A stretch of DNA of 64,000 nucleotides from positions 1 to 64,000 of the forward strand of contig JAZKEF010000017.1 in NCBI GenBank assembly GCA_040387195.1, in the 5' to 3' direction. Of the stretch, positions 54,621 through 63,251 are shown in pieces (positions within the stretch are counted from its first letter, which is position 1; the number at the start of each line of letters is the position of its first letter). Position numbers and translations under genes: made by a program. The notes under the pieces are model-generated. The model saw only the letters and a program-made list of their open reading frames with translations, made no database searches and was not told the origin of the DNA. This stretch comes from UKL13-3 sp040387195 (GTDB lineage: Bacteria > Bacteroidota > Bacteroidia > UKL13-3).

Positions 54621-55316
54621 TTACTTCATCAACTTCCGGATACTTACCAAATGAGCAAACAATACAGCCGGAACAACAAACCCGGGAAGCAATGCAAACG
54701 GGAAATAGAATATGGCAATATTAGGCTGGTCGAATGCGAACTGCTGGAAGGGAAAAGGTGCTGCTAGGATGGCGTTGATGACAATATTTGCAAGCAAACC
54801 AATACAAATGAAATTCCAGATAAGCAAAATTTTATTGTTGAATACCTGTTTGGAAAAGGCAAGGTAACCCACAACAGGAGCTGTAATGCCTGATAAAATA
54901 TCGAAGTTCCTGCCTTCAAATGTCATGAGCTCCGGAATCATTTTATAGGTGAACAACACAAACAGGATACACTCAACAGGTATCCGTACAATATGTAAGT
55001 ACGTCAGCCATTTTATATCAAGGGTGTCAATCCATTGTTTTCCTTTGCGGGTGCTGAAGAGAACAACGATTACAAGAATGGCGGGTAACAATAGAAAGAG
55101 AAACAAGCGGGGAGGTAAAGCCTGGGTATCCGCATAAAACCCGGTAAGGGAAGCTGCCGATTGCAACAGCAGCCACCCTAAACAACCGAATAAGAACCAT
55201 GTGGAAGACGATGCTTTATACAAGAAGTAGAGGGTAAGAAATGAAACGCAGATAAATGCGAAAGAAAGATAGGTTGGTAAATGTTCCATATTTTGTGTGA
55301 TAAATTGATAAGGCAA
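54621..55316 (-). CDS. Polytopic membrane protein of unknown function
   Basis: A 231-residue protein with about seven hydrophobic helices and short loops, ending in a basic tail. The second Met (codon 10, at 55289; MEHLPTYLSF) is an equally likely start and would remove a polar leader. I do not recognise a catalytic motif. The shape resembles small Bacteroidota membrane proteins found next to Crp/Fnr regulators; a Crp/Fnr gene is upstream on the same strand, 88 bases away. Confidence 0.7.
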   Translation of the reverse strand: MPYQFITQNMEHLPTYLSFAFICVSFLTLYFLYKASSSTWFLFGCLGWLLLQSAASLTGFYADTQALPPRLFLFLLLPAILVIVVLFSTRKGKQWIDTLDIKWLTYLHIVRIPVECILFVLFTYKMIPELMTFEGRNFDILSGITAPVVGYLAFSKQVFNNKILLIWNFICIGLLANIVINAILAAPFPFQQFAFDQPNIAIFYFPFALLPGFVVPAVLFAHLVSIRKLMK

Positions 55317-55404
55317 AACAACTATGGTTTTGAAAAAGATTGCTTGTCATTTGACAAGAAAGTAGGTAGATGTGCAATTGTGCAGAGGAGTGAATGAGGC
55401 AGTG

Positions 55405-55998
55405 CTACATTCCTTTTTTTGATAATTCCTTACGGATGCGGCTGAGAGAGGTGTCGGTGATACCCAGGTATGATGCAATATGTTTGAGTGAAGCCTGTTG
55501 CATGATTTCAGGATTGCTCTGCATTAACCGGGAATAACGTTCTTCAGCAGTTTCATTTATCATGGAGAGCATGCGTTGTTTTAGGGATGTTAAACCCTTA
55601 ACTAAAATAGAACGACCAAACTCCCTGAACTCAGGAAGTAAATGAAACAAATGATTAAGCTGTTCAAAGGTGATATGCCATCCCACACAATCGTTGATGG
55701 CCTGAATGTTTTCTTTGGAAGGTGTGCGGTTAAAAAAGGAGGAGGGTTCAAATACCAATTGACCGGCACCATAAAAACCTGTAGTAACTTCATTCCCGTC
55801 TAAATCATATGTGTACGCCCGCATAAAACCGCATTCAAGCAACACATAATCATCATTTACTTTTCCCTCACTCAGTAGAAAGGTGTTTTTGGAAAATTCT
55901 TTCCGGATAAAGAGGGCAGCAATTTCGCCAGCTTTTGGTGGTGTGATGGCAGGATGTTGCTGAAAAAATTGAGTGAGTAATGGTGATGGTTGGTTCAT
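55405..55998 (-). CDS. Crp/Fnr-family transcriptional regulator
   Basis: A 197-residue protein with a cyclic-nucleotide-binding-like barrel (residues ~20-130) and a C-terminal helix-turn-helix (HIASYLGITDTSLSRIRKEL). The cAMP-binding Arg/Glu signature is not evident, so the ligand is unknown. No Fe-S Cys cluster of Fnr is seen. It starts 3 bases after the VOC gene stop. Confidence 0.85.
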   Translation of the reverse strand: MNQPSPLLTQFFQQHPAITPPKAGEIAALFIRKEFSKNTFLLSEGKVNDDYVLLECGFMRAYTYDLDGNEVTTGFYGAGQLVFEPSSFFNRTPSKENIQAINDCVGWHITFEQLNHLFHLLPEFREFGRSILVKGLTSLKQRMLSMINETAEERYSRLMQSNPEIMQQASLKHIASYLGITDTSLSRIRKELSKKGM

Positions 55999-56001
55999 GG
56001 C

Positions 56002-56385
56002 TTAGATTTCATAAAATTCAATAGGCAAATCATCTGGGTCGGCTATAAAGGTAAATCGTTTTCCGGTAAATTCATCGACACGAATGGGCTCGCTTGTTAC
56101 ACCTTTTTGCGAGAGGTTATTCACGAGCAGCTCTAAATTGAGAACGGCAAATGCAAGGTGACGTAATCCGGTTGCTTCCGGTAGCGATGGCCGTTGGGGA
56201 GGAAGAGGGAACGAGAATAATTCCACTATATACTGTCCGTTTAATACCAGGTCAAGCTTGTAAGATTGTCTTTCTTCACGGTAAACTTCCCGTATGATTT
56301 TAAGTCCTAACGTTTCAGTATAAAACTTTTTAGAGACGTCATAATTGGAGCAAATAATGGCTATATGGTGAATGTGTGAAAGCAT
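56002..56385 (-). CDS. VOC-family (glyoxalase-like) protein
   Basis: A 127-residue single VOC protein: HIHHIAIICSNYDVSKKFY at the start, GLRHLAFAV in the middle and DPDDLPIEFYEI at the end give the expected His and Glu metal ligands. Close families include YwbC/GloA2-like proteins. It forms an operon with the Crp/Fnr gene 3 bases downstream. Substrate unknown. Confidence 0.85.
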   Translation of the reverse strand: MLSHIHHIAIICSNYDVSKKFYTETLGLKIIREVYREERQSYKLDLVLNGQYIVELFSFPLPPQRPSLPEATGLRHLAFAVLNLELLVNNLSQKGVTSEPIRVDEFTGKRFTFIADPDDLPIEFYEI

Positions 56386-56441
56386 GTTTACGGTGTTCTG
56401 TTTACAGTTGATAGTTCATAGTGAAGGAAACAGTCTTTTCC

Positions 56442-57704
56442 TTAATATCCATATTTCTCCTTCCACCTTGTTTTCAAAAACGAACGAATCTCTTTCTCTC
56501 TCGCATTTGCACCCGGTTCATAAAACTTTTGTCCCCGAATATTGTCAGGTAAAAATTCGAGTTCTATAAAATTGTTTTCGTACTGATGGGCATATTGATA
56601 GTCCTTTCCATAATCCATCTGTTTCATGAGTTTGGTAGGGGCATTGCGCAGGTGAAGCGGAACAGGTAACGGACCGGTCTTGCCAACTGTAGCCATCGCA
56701 TCATTAATGGCCATATACGAGGCATTGCTTTTAGGTGATGTTGCCAGATAGGTTGCACATTGCGCCAGAATGATCCGACCCTCCGGCATTCCAATCATTT
56801 GAATGGCCTGAAAGGTACTTGTTGCCAGCAACAATGCATTGGGGTTGGCGTTACCAATATCCTCACTTGCTAAAATCAACATTCGTCTTGCAATGAATTC
56901 AATGTTTTCTCCACCATCCAACATACGTGCCAGCCAATACACTGCACCATTAGGGTCTGAGCCCCTCATGGATTTGATAAAAGCCGAAATGACATCGTAA
57001 TGGGTTTCACCGTTTTTATCATACAATGCTACTTTTTGCTGCAGCATTTTGGTTACAATATCATTGGTGATGGTTATGGTTTCACTTTGCTGATTGCAGA
57101 TTATTTCGAGCATGTTGAGCAACTTGCGTGCATCGCCATTGCTGAATAAAAACAACGCCTCGGTTTCTTCAATATGAATTGTTTTTTGCTTCAGGATTTC
57201 ATCTGTTGCAATGGCATGATCCACAATCTGACGTAAGGTATCAACCCCTAGTTCTTTTAAAACGTATACCTGGCAACGGGAAAGCAACGCATTGTTGACT
57301 TCAAACGAAGGATTTTCGGTTGTGGCGCCTATCAGAATAATGCTGCCGTTTTCGACTGCCCCCAATAAGGCATCCTGCTGACTTTTATTAAAACGATGGA
57401 TTTCATCTAAAAACAAGATAACCTTGCCAAACATGCGCGAGTCCTCAATCACCTTGCGTACTTCACCAACACCCGCACTCACCGCACTCAACTGGTAAAA
57501 TTGCATGTTTAATTCATTGCAAATAATGCGGGCCAGTGTTGTTTTACCTACACCTGGAGGCCCCCACAAAATCATGCTGGGAATATTTTTATGCTGAATG
57601 GATTGGTATAATATTTCTCCCGGAGCAGTAAGGTGCTCCTGTCCCAGATACTCAGTTAGATGTTGCGGACGAACGCGTTCGGCTAATGGTTTAAGTGCTG
57701 CCAT
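56442..57704 (-). CDS. rarA: Replication-associated recombination protein A
   Basis: A 420-residue AAA+ ATPase. Walker A GPPGVGKTT is at 48-56, Walker B ILFLDEIHRF at 96-105, sensor 1 GATTENPSFEVN, and MRGSDPNGAVYWLARML and the C-terminal part are typical of RarA/MgsA. It acts at stalled replication forks with the clamp loader and SSB. It is transcribed away from rlpA. Confidence 0.95.
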   Translation of the reverse strand: MAALKPLAERVRPQHLTEYLGQEHLTAPGEILYQSIQHKNIPSMILWGPPGVGKTTLARIICNELNMQFYQLSAVSAGVGEVRKVIEDSRMFGKVILFLDEIHRFNKSQQDALLGAVENGSIILIGATTENPSFEVNNALLSRCQVYVLKELGVDTLRQIVDHAIATDEILKQKTIHIEETEALFLFSNGDARKLLNMLEIICNQQSETITITNDIVTKMLQQKVALYDKNGETHYDVISAFIKSMRGSDPNGAVYWLARMLDGGENIEFIARRMLILASEDIGNANPNALLLATSTFQAIQMIGMPEGRIILAQCATYLATSPKSNASYMAINDAMATVGKTGPLPVPLHLRNAPTKLMKQMDYGKDYQYAHQYENNFIELEFLPDNIRGQKFYEPGANAREKEIRSFLKTRWKEKYGY

Positions 57705-57897
57705 AATTGAATAACAAAGTAAATGGAATTGTGATTCAATTATGGCAAAAATGTAGATTAGTTTACAACCAGTTTTTGGTTTCCGGTATTACCATTTCAT
57801 CGTTATTTATAGCACTATAATTACCCTCATTTGTATGGTAATCCAATGGTTAATAACTTAACTGGGAGCATCGGTTTATTTCTGTTATATTGCAGTA

Positions 57898-58326
57898 ATG
57901 GGTAAACATAGTATATATGGTAAACTATTGATAATACTGATGGTTTTGGCTTTCGGATTTACATTGCGGGCACAACAATCGGTGGTCGACAGTGCCTGGA
58001 AACCCATATACAGGGATACAGGTTATGCTTCCTATTATGCCAATAAGTTTGAGGGGCGCAGAACAGCAAACGGGGAACGGTACCGCAAAAAATATTTTAC
58101 AGCTGCACATAAAAAATTGCCTTTCGGAACCTTACTTAAAGTGACGAACCCTAAAAACCACAAATGGGTAATTGTAAGGGTGAATGACCGGGGACCTCAC
58201 CACAAAAAGAGAATCATCGACCTTTCATACAAGGCGGCTAAACACCTGGGTCTTGTGAAAAAACAAGGTATAGCCAAGGTTTATATTGAAGAAGTGCCGA
58301 AAATGCCTCCTGCAAAAAAAGAATGA
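57898..58326 (+). CDS. RlpA-like double-psi beta-barrel protein
   Basis: A 142-residue exported protein; the signal peptide ends near LRAQ. The barrel has GYASYYANKFEGRRTANGER and ends with VRVNDRGPHHKKRIIDLSYKAA, the catalytic Asp region of RlpA lytic transglycosylases. RlpA acts on denuded septal glycan. The SPOR domain of E. coli RlpA is absent; the window does have a SPOR protein at 2842. The start follows TATATTGCAG by 3 bases. Confidence 0.9.
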   Translation: MGKHSIYGKLLIILMVLAFGFTLRAQQSVVDSAWKPIYRDTGYASYYANKFEGRRTANGERYRKKYFTAAHKKLPFGTLLKVTNPKNHKWVIVRVNDRGPHHKKRIIDLSYKAAKHLGLVKKQGIAKVYIEEVPKMPPAKKE

Positions 58327-58333
58327 TTCTGCT

Positions 58334-58341
58334 TATTTTCG
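58334..58341 (+). promoter_or_regulatory. Predicted -7 box, TATTTTCG, for pabB
   Basis: TATTTTCGCCACC ends just before the ATG at 58348, so transcription would begin at or very near the start codon. The enclosing 14-mer CTGCTTATTTTCGC is the same as before purB. Confidence 0.45.
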
Positions 58342-58347
58342 CCACCA

Positions 58348-59604
58348 ATGCTCGATCTGCACACTTTACTTTCGCTTAAACAACACGCGGCTTCGTGGGT
58401 CGCTACACACCCGGTAGGTTTGGTGCTCGACTCTAATGAATGTCAGGCGGCATTCGGATTAAAGAATTATGAACTGCTGATTGCGGCCGGTGTAAAAGAT
58501 GAGTTCAGGGCAGGAGAGAATGCCTTTCAGCAACTTGATACATTTCGCAAACAGAATAAACATGAATGGTTGTTCGGGTTTCTTACATACGATTTAAAAA
58601 ATCAGCTTGAGGCTTTGGAATCCAGTCATCCTGATGGAATCGGGTTTCCCGGATTGTATTTTTTTGTTCCGCAAAAACTTATCGTGATTGATAAAAACGG
58701 GGAGTGTTTGATTGGAAAAGAGTGGATAGACGAAATACTCCAACACCCGGAAGTTTCTGGTGAAATGCCTGCAGTTTCTTTAACACAACGGGTTGCAAAA
58801 CAACAATATATTCAGGATGTAGAGGCCATTAAACAACACATTATCAATGGCGATGTATATGAGTTGAACTATTGTGTTGAATTTTTTGCAACAAACGTTT
58901 CGGTACAACCGGATCAGGTTTACAATAAGCTTAGAAGCAAGTCGGCTGTACCCTTTGGGTGTTTTGTTAAATGCTACCACCAATTTGTAATCGGAGCCAG
59001 TCCTGAGCGGTTTTTATTGAAGCAGGGAAATACAGTGTATTCGCAACCCATTAAGGGAACTATCAAACGAGGTAATGCGCCCGAAGAAGATGAATTATTC
59101 AAACACAATTTATTACATTCGGAAAAAGAGCGGGCCGAGAACCTGATGATTGTTGATCTGGTGCGTAATGATCTTGCAAAATCAGCTCAAACCGGAACGG
59201 TGAAAGTGGAAGAACTTTTTGGTATCTATTCGTTTCCGCAGGTTCACCAAATGATATCAACTGTTTCGGCAATGCTTAGGAATGATGTGACGCTTCCTGA
59301 GGTTATTCAACATGCTTTTCCGATGGGTAGCATGACCGGTGCACCTAAAATAATGGCCATGAAACTGATTGAACAATACGAAAAGACCAAACGAGGTTTA
59401 TATGCGGGTGCCATCGGTTTTATTACACCCGAAGGCAATATGGATTTGAACGTAGTTATCCGGAGCATACAATACAACGCTGAAACCCGATACCTGAATT
59501 TTGAGGTGGGAGGAGCAATTACATACGATTCGATAGCCGAACTGGAGTATGAAGAATGTTTGCTGAAAGCGAAGGCGATGTTTGAGGTACTGGGAGGAAG
59601 GTGA
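58348..59604 (+). CDS. pabB: Aminodeoxychorismate synthase component I
   Basis: A 418-residue chorismate-utilising enzyme. It aminates chorismate to 4-amino-4-deoxychorismate in folate synthesis with ammonia from PabA. PIKGT at 234-238 carries the Lys characteristic of PabB (TrpE has PIAGT). GSMTGAPKIMAM, DLVRNDLAK and GDVYELNYCVEF are the other core segments. PabA is not in the window. It follows rlpA after 21 bases and has its own promoter candidate. Confidence 0.9.
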   Translation: MLDLHTLLSLKQHAASWVATHPVGLVLDSNECQAAFGLKNYELLIAAGVKDEFRAGENAFQQLDTFRKQNKHEWLFGFLTYDLKNQLEALESSHPDGIGFPGLYFFVPQKLIVIDKNGECLIGKEWIDEILQHPEVSGEMPAVSLTQRVAKQQYIQDVEAIKQHIINGDVYELNYCVEFFATNVSVQPDQVYNKLRSKSAVPFGCFVKCYHQFVIGASPERFLLKQGNTVYSQPIKGTIKRGNAPEEDELFKHNLLHSEKERAENLMIVDLVRNDLAKSAQTGTVKVEELFGIYSFPQVHQMISTVSAMLRNDVTLPEVIQHAFPMGSMTGAPKIMAMKLIEQYEKTKRGLYAGAIGFITPEGNMDLNVVIRSIQYNAETRYLNFEVGGAITYDSIAELEYEECLLKAKAMFEVLGGR

Positions 59605-59641
59605 TACTCGATACCGGCTGTGAGATTGTTGGGAACGGAAA

Positions 59642-60046
59642 TTACACTACCTCAATTCCCTGCTGCCCCATAAAGGTAATGAGCACGGTGTTTTTGATGC
59701 TGATGGTGTAACTATCGAAAATGAATTTGCGTTCGTACATGGTATTGCCTTCATAGTAGGTTACAAAGTATTCATTTACCAACGCAAAAACATCTTCCTG
59801 CAGTGGTTCGATGCGTGCCACACTGTGAGCCGGAATTTCTTTCACAAAATGACGCAGCACGGAAGTGGTAACTTCTTCTCCGTCTTTTTCACCATAACCT
59901 TTACTTGTTATGAGCACACCGTCAATGGCTGTGTCTTTATAGTTCAGCAAATACATATTCCAAACCATTTCCTGTTCCGCATTCAACTCATAAACTGCGG
60001 CCATCGTTACTCCTTCTGAAATGGGGTCCTTAATATCTTTTAACAT
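59642..60046 (-). CDS. Hypothetical protein
   Basis: The frame is open to 60091, but MLKDIKDP at 60046 is preferred: a perfect TATATTTG box ends 4 bases upstream, inside the longer version. That gives 134 residues. The protein has a beta-rich pattern with alternating hydrophobic residues and no signal peptide or catalytic motif. I do not recognise the family; it resembles small cytoplasmic proteins conserved in Bacteroidota. Its neighbour is the YkuK-like gene 143 bases away on the same strand. Confidence 0.65.
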   Translation of the reverse strand: MLKDIKDPISEGVTMAAVYELNAEQEMVWNMYLLNYKDTAIDGVLITSKGYGEKDGEEVTTSVLRHFVKEIPAHSVARIEPLQEDVFALVNEYFVTYYEGNTMYERKFIFDSYTISIKNTVLITFMGQQGIEVV

Positions 60047-60050
60047 GGTA

Positions 60051-60058
60051 CAAATATA
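60051..60058 (-). promoter_or_regulatory. Predicted -7 box, TATATTTG
   Basis: Exact TAnnTTTG match on the minus strand, 4 bases before the ATG at 60046. It implies a leaderless message and supports the shorter start of the gene. Confidence 0.45.
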
Positions 60059-60165
60059 AGAAGGGATAAACTCGAATAAAAGAAATCTCAAAATTCGAAT
60101 GGATATGACACACCGAATTCATCGAGGTGACGATGTTTAGTAGGAGTTCTTTCATCTTTCGTGGG

Positions 60166-60187
60166 ATTCGATGAACTCAGCCTGACA
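60166..60187. repeat. REP-like short repeat, copy B
   Basis: A 22-base unit containing TTCGATGAACTCAGCCTGACA, 18 of 22 identical to the unit at 41287-41308. It lies 2 bases from the stop of the YkuK-like gene. Confidence 0.4.
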
Positions 60188-60189
60188 AG

Positions 60190-60693
60190 TTAATGTACAA
60201 TCTTATTAGCACAGTAGGAACTGGCAAAGGCTTCGGGTTTGGCTTTGAAAACAAAACCCATGCTGAGGATATAACCCATAGCTTCACTGAGGGCAGAGTT
60301 GGATTTAAACTGCGGGTTGGTATTGATATCGGCATGCACTTCCAGATCTACGTGGTAGCGGTCCAATAACTCACACAGGCGGTAAGCTATGTCAATAGAT
60401 TTTGCAACTTCATGCAGCATACGCTCCTTGATTCCAAATTTATAACGGGTTTTTTCGGAGCTGATGAGCATAAATCCACCACGTTTCTGGCGTACAAATA
60501 CAATTACGGTAGCAAATTCGGTGACCTCGGCTGTAACCTGTGAATCGGTGCCAATGCACACTTTAAGGTTGTTGCCGAGTTTGCGTTCCTGAAGAATGAG
60601 TTTTTCAACTTCGGCCACAATATCATGCTGAATCGGTTCTCCGTTGAACCTTCTCCATTGCATGATTGTTTGGTGTTCTTCGTGTTTGCCCAT
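60190..60693 (-). CDS. YkuK-like RNase H-fold protein
   Basis: A 167-residue protein of the DUF458/YkuK group. CIGTDSQVTAEVTEFATVIVF gives the first acidic strand of an RNase H-like fold; EVHADINTNPQFKSNSALSEA and FKAKPEAFASSYCANK are the other conserved parts. Catalytic Asp residues are plausible in GTDSQ and HADIN. Nuclease activity has been proposed for the family, not shown here. Confidence 0.8.
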   Translation of the reverse strand: MGKHEEHQTIMQWRRFNGEPIQHDIVAEVEKLILQERKLGNNLKVCIGTDSQVTAEVTEFATVIVFVRQKRGGFMLISSEKTRYKFGIKERMLHEVAKSIDIAYRLCELLDRYHVDLEVHADINTNPQFKSNSALSEAMGYILSMGFVFKAKPEAFASSYCANKIVH

Positions 60694-60787
60694 ATCTCAA
60701 CGTATCTAACGTAAAAATAGGTAAATGTTTTGATTAACCTAATTTAAGTTGCTGTAAACCTGTTGGAAACGGAAGGAACTTCGATCG

Positions 60788-61531
60788 TTAATGGATTCCT
60801 TTTTCTGCCCTGAAACGGTCGGCACATTGGCGCATGGCCAATATCAAATCATAATCTGAGGAGCTCAAAATAAATGCGCGGTCGAGTTTGCAATACAGGA
60901 TATAAGCGTCAAGGTATTCCTCTTCCAAACCGGTAGCCCGTTTAATTGTTTTTTTATTGTAACGCCTGTCAACCTGTTTCAGCATTTCGGCATGGCGCAT
61001 AAACTCCATAAACCGTTTCCGGTCCATGCCTTCCTTTGAATACTCCATGTATATTGCCGTGAGCGGACTCATCATACCACCTTCATTTGCTTTCACCACG
61101 CGGTCATAATTATTCATCAGCGGGTCGTTCTTTAAAAACTCGGCTGCAAGTTGTGCAAGCGAATCCTGCCTGCGGTTGGAGTATACAATGGTTACGTCTT
61201 TAAGCTGGTAAGCCTTAGGCCGCATAAAGAGCTGGATAGTATCTTCCTGTTTTTCGGGGATGATATCCTTTGCAATAAAATAAAGGGTTTCATACCCAAT
61301 GGCTGTTATTTGAATAGAGTCATCAGGTGAGAAGGAGGCCTTGAACAACCCACTGCGGGCACCAATGAAGCGCTGGCCGGATGTTTTATTCTGGATATTG
61401 GCCAGCGGCACAATCCTGCTACTGTCGATACTCATCACATAACCTTTTACCAATACCTGTTGTGCGTGCAAACATGCCCATGCCGACATGCATAAAACCG
61501 TTGCAATAATATATTTACCAATACATTTCAT
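60788..61531 (-). CDS. Exported protein with carboxypeptidase-like regulatory domain
   Basis: The frame runs to 61588, but the Met at 61531 starts a proper signal peptide (MKCIGKYIIATVLCMSAWAC, then LHAQ) and avoids overlap with the divergent gene at 61559. The mature part has a carboxypeptidase D regulatory-like beta-sandwich (VLVKGYVMSIDSSRIVPLAN, then IQITAIGYETL) to about residue 105, then a charged helical region. A Cys at position 20 does not give a clear lipobox. Function unknown; probably periplasmic or outer-membrane associated. Confidence 0.75.
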   Translation of the reverse strand: MKCIGKYIIATVLCMSAWACLHAQQVLVKGYVMSIDSSRIVPLANIQNKTSGQRFIGARSGLFKASFSPDDSIQITAIGYETLYFIAKDIIPEKQEDTIQLFMRPKAYQLKDVTIVYSNRRQDSLAQLAAEFLKNDPLMNNYDRVVKANEGGMMSPLTAIYMEYSKEGMDRKRFMEFMRHAEMLKQVDRRYNKKTIKRATGLEEEYLDAYILYCKLDRAFILSSSDYDLILAMRQCADRFRAEKGIH

Positions 61532-61541
61532 TTCTACCGTG

Positions 61542-61549
61542 CGAAAGTA
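61542..61549 (-). promoter_or_regulatory. Predicted -7 box, TACTTTCG
   Basis: Minus-strand TACTTTCGCAC lies 10 bases before the ATG at 61531. On the other strand CATTTTTG (61550-61557) sits just before the divergent start at 61559, so the two promoters would be back to back. Confidence 0.4.
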
Positions 61550-61558
61550 CATTTTTGT

Positions 61559-62752
61559 ATGAAATATAAAGGGAACGAAAACGTGCAAATAGTAGTACTT
61601 AAATCAGGAAGAGAAAGATCATTGTTAAACCGCCATCCATGGGTTTTTTCGGGAGCTGTAAAACAAATGCCTCCAGCAGGGAATGGTGAAATTGTAGAGG
61701 TACGTGATAACCATAACCAATTATTGGGCTACGGTTTTTTTAGTACACACAGCCAGATAACGGTGAGATTGTTTGAGTTTACCGATCAACCTGTTGAATT
61801 AAACAATAACTACTGGATTCAAAAAATAGTAGATGCCTATGCATACCGTAAACAGGTGGTTGATTTTTCGGAGACAAATATATACAGGCTGGTACATGCT
61901 GAAGGGGATTTCTTTTCGGGGGTGATTATTGACGTGTATGCCGATGTGGCTGTGATTCAATTATTGATCCGTGGTACAGAACATATTCGCGAAGCTATAT
62001 ACGAAGGTTTGCGTATAGTGGGCATCAAATACATTTACCTCAAAACCAAACAAAGCACACAACGATTGGAAGAGGTGGGAACGGAAAGTGGTTGGGTAGG
62101 AGATGCCTGCGAAATGCCGGTGAGTGCCAGAGAAAATGGCATCACCATTTTGGTAGATGTAGAGAAAGGACAAAAGACCGGATTTTTTATTGACCAGCGC
62201 GAAAACCGCAGACTGTTGGGGGTGCACTCCAAAGGTAAAAAAGTATTGAATACATTCAGTTATTCGGGTGGATTTACCTTGCAGGCATTGGCTCAGGGGG
62301 CAACACTGGTACATTCGGTGGATAGTTCCAAAGATGCCATTGAGATGTGTGACCGCAATGTGGCAGCTAATTTCCCCAATGCCCCTCACGAAAGTTTTGT
62401 GGAAGATTGTTTTGATTACCTCAACCGCACCGAAGTGGATTATGATATTATGGTACTGGATCCTCCTGCGTTTGCCAAAAATGCACGTTCGGTACCGAAT
62501 GCATCGAGAGGATATAAGAATTTAAACTATGTGGCGTTTAAGAAGATCAAACCGGGTGGACTGATATACACGTTTTCGTGTTCACAGCATATCGACAGGG
62601 ATTTGTTCCGTAAGATTGTGTTCAGCGCTGCAGCGGATGCCAAACGTGATGTGCGCATCGTGCAACAGCTTACACAACCGGAGGATCACCCCATCAATAT
62701 TTTCCATCCCGAGGGCGAATACTTAAAAGGATTATTGCTACATGTAAGTTAA
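61559..62752 (+). CDS. RlmI-like 23S rRNA cytosine methyltransferase
   Basis: A 397-residue SAM-dependent methyltransferase. An N-terminal PUA domain (RHPWVFSGAVKQMPP) is followed by an EEHD-like linker and a Rossmann fold with DVEKGQKTGFFIDQREN, NTFSYSGGFTLQAL and the active-site VLDPPAFAKN. The FSCSQH stretch after it holds the conserved Cys of m5C-type enzymes. RlmI methylates C1962 of 23S rRNA. The next gene starts 1 base after the stop. Confidence 0.9.
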   Translation: MKYKGNENVQIVVLKSGRERSLLNRHPWVFSGAVKQMPPAGNGEIVEVRDNHNQLLGYGFFSTHSQITVRLFEFTDQPVELNNNYWIQKIVDAYAYRKQVVDFSETNIYRLVHAEGDFFSGVIIDVYADVAVIQLLIRGTEHIREAIYEGLRIVGIKYIYLKTKQSTQRLEEVGTESGWVGDACEMPVSARENGITILVDVEKGQKTGFFIDQRENRRLLGVHSKGKKVLNTFSYSGGFTLQALAQGATLVHSVDSSKDAIEMCDRNVAANFPNAPHESFVEDCFDYLNRTEVDYDIMVLDPPAFAKNARSVPNASRGYKNLNYVAFKKIKPGGLIYTFSCSQHIDRDLFRKIVFSAAADAKRDVRIVQQLTQPEDHPINIFHPEGEYLKGLLLHVS

Positions 62753-62753
62753 A

Positions 62754-63227
62754 ATGAAAAAACTGCTGCTGCTATGTATGTTGTTTACCACCCTTCACCT
62801 GCGAGCCCAGGTGCAGGATGAGCAAACTATTGATGCACGCAGACCCGCCACCAAAAAGGAAGTAAAAGTACTGGCACATTTGGCCGATTCAGTCCTCTCA
62901 GCACTTAAAACGCTGTATAAGTTGGAACAAAAGGAGAACAGTCCGCAAAAATATCAGCCAGAGAGGATAGCACTGGTGCGCTCATATCTGCTGGTATATC
63001 AGCATATGGAAACTAGCGCTTCAATTGTTGCCTATAACAGGGGCGACATCTCACAAATATTCGGTAAACCGGATACGTCAATGATGGTGGTGAATTCCAA
63101 CAAGGTAAAAGAAATAGAATGGACATATAGCGGGTTGGAGAAAAAATACATCCGCATCAATAATCTCAGGTATCACTTTTATTTCAGGAATGGACTGCTC
63201 GAAAGAGTGAAACGTGCAGAGAAGTAA
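62754..63227 (+). CDS. Small exported hypothetical protein
   Basis: A 157-residue protein with a signal peptide ending LHLRAQ. The mature part is helical for about 70 residues and then has a short beta-rich end (EIEWTYSGLEKKYIRINNLRYHFYF). I do not recognise a family. It is co-transcribed with the rRNA methyltransferase, but the link in function is not apparent. Confidence 0.65.
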   Translation: MKKLLLLCMLFTTLHLRAQVQDEQTIDARRPATKKEVKVLAHLADSVLSALKTLYKLEQKENSPQKYQPERIALVRSYLLVYQHMETSASIVAYNRGDISQIFGKPDTSMMVVNSNKVKEIEWTYSGLEKKYIRINNLRYHFYFRNGLLERVKRAEK

Positions 63228-63251
63228 CAATTCATGACACCTCCATTCCTG

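Noticed and set aside
61532..61588. N-terminal extension of the exported protein at 60788
   Set aside because: It would overlap the divergent methyltransferase gene and bury the signal peptide that starts at 61531.
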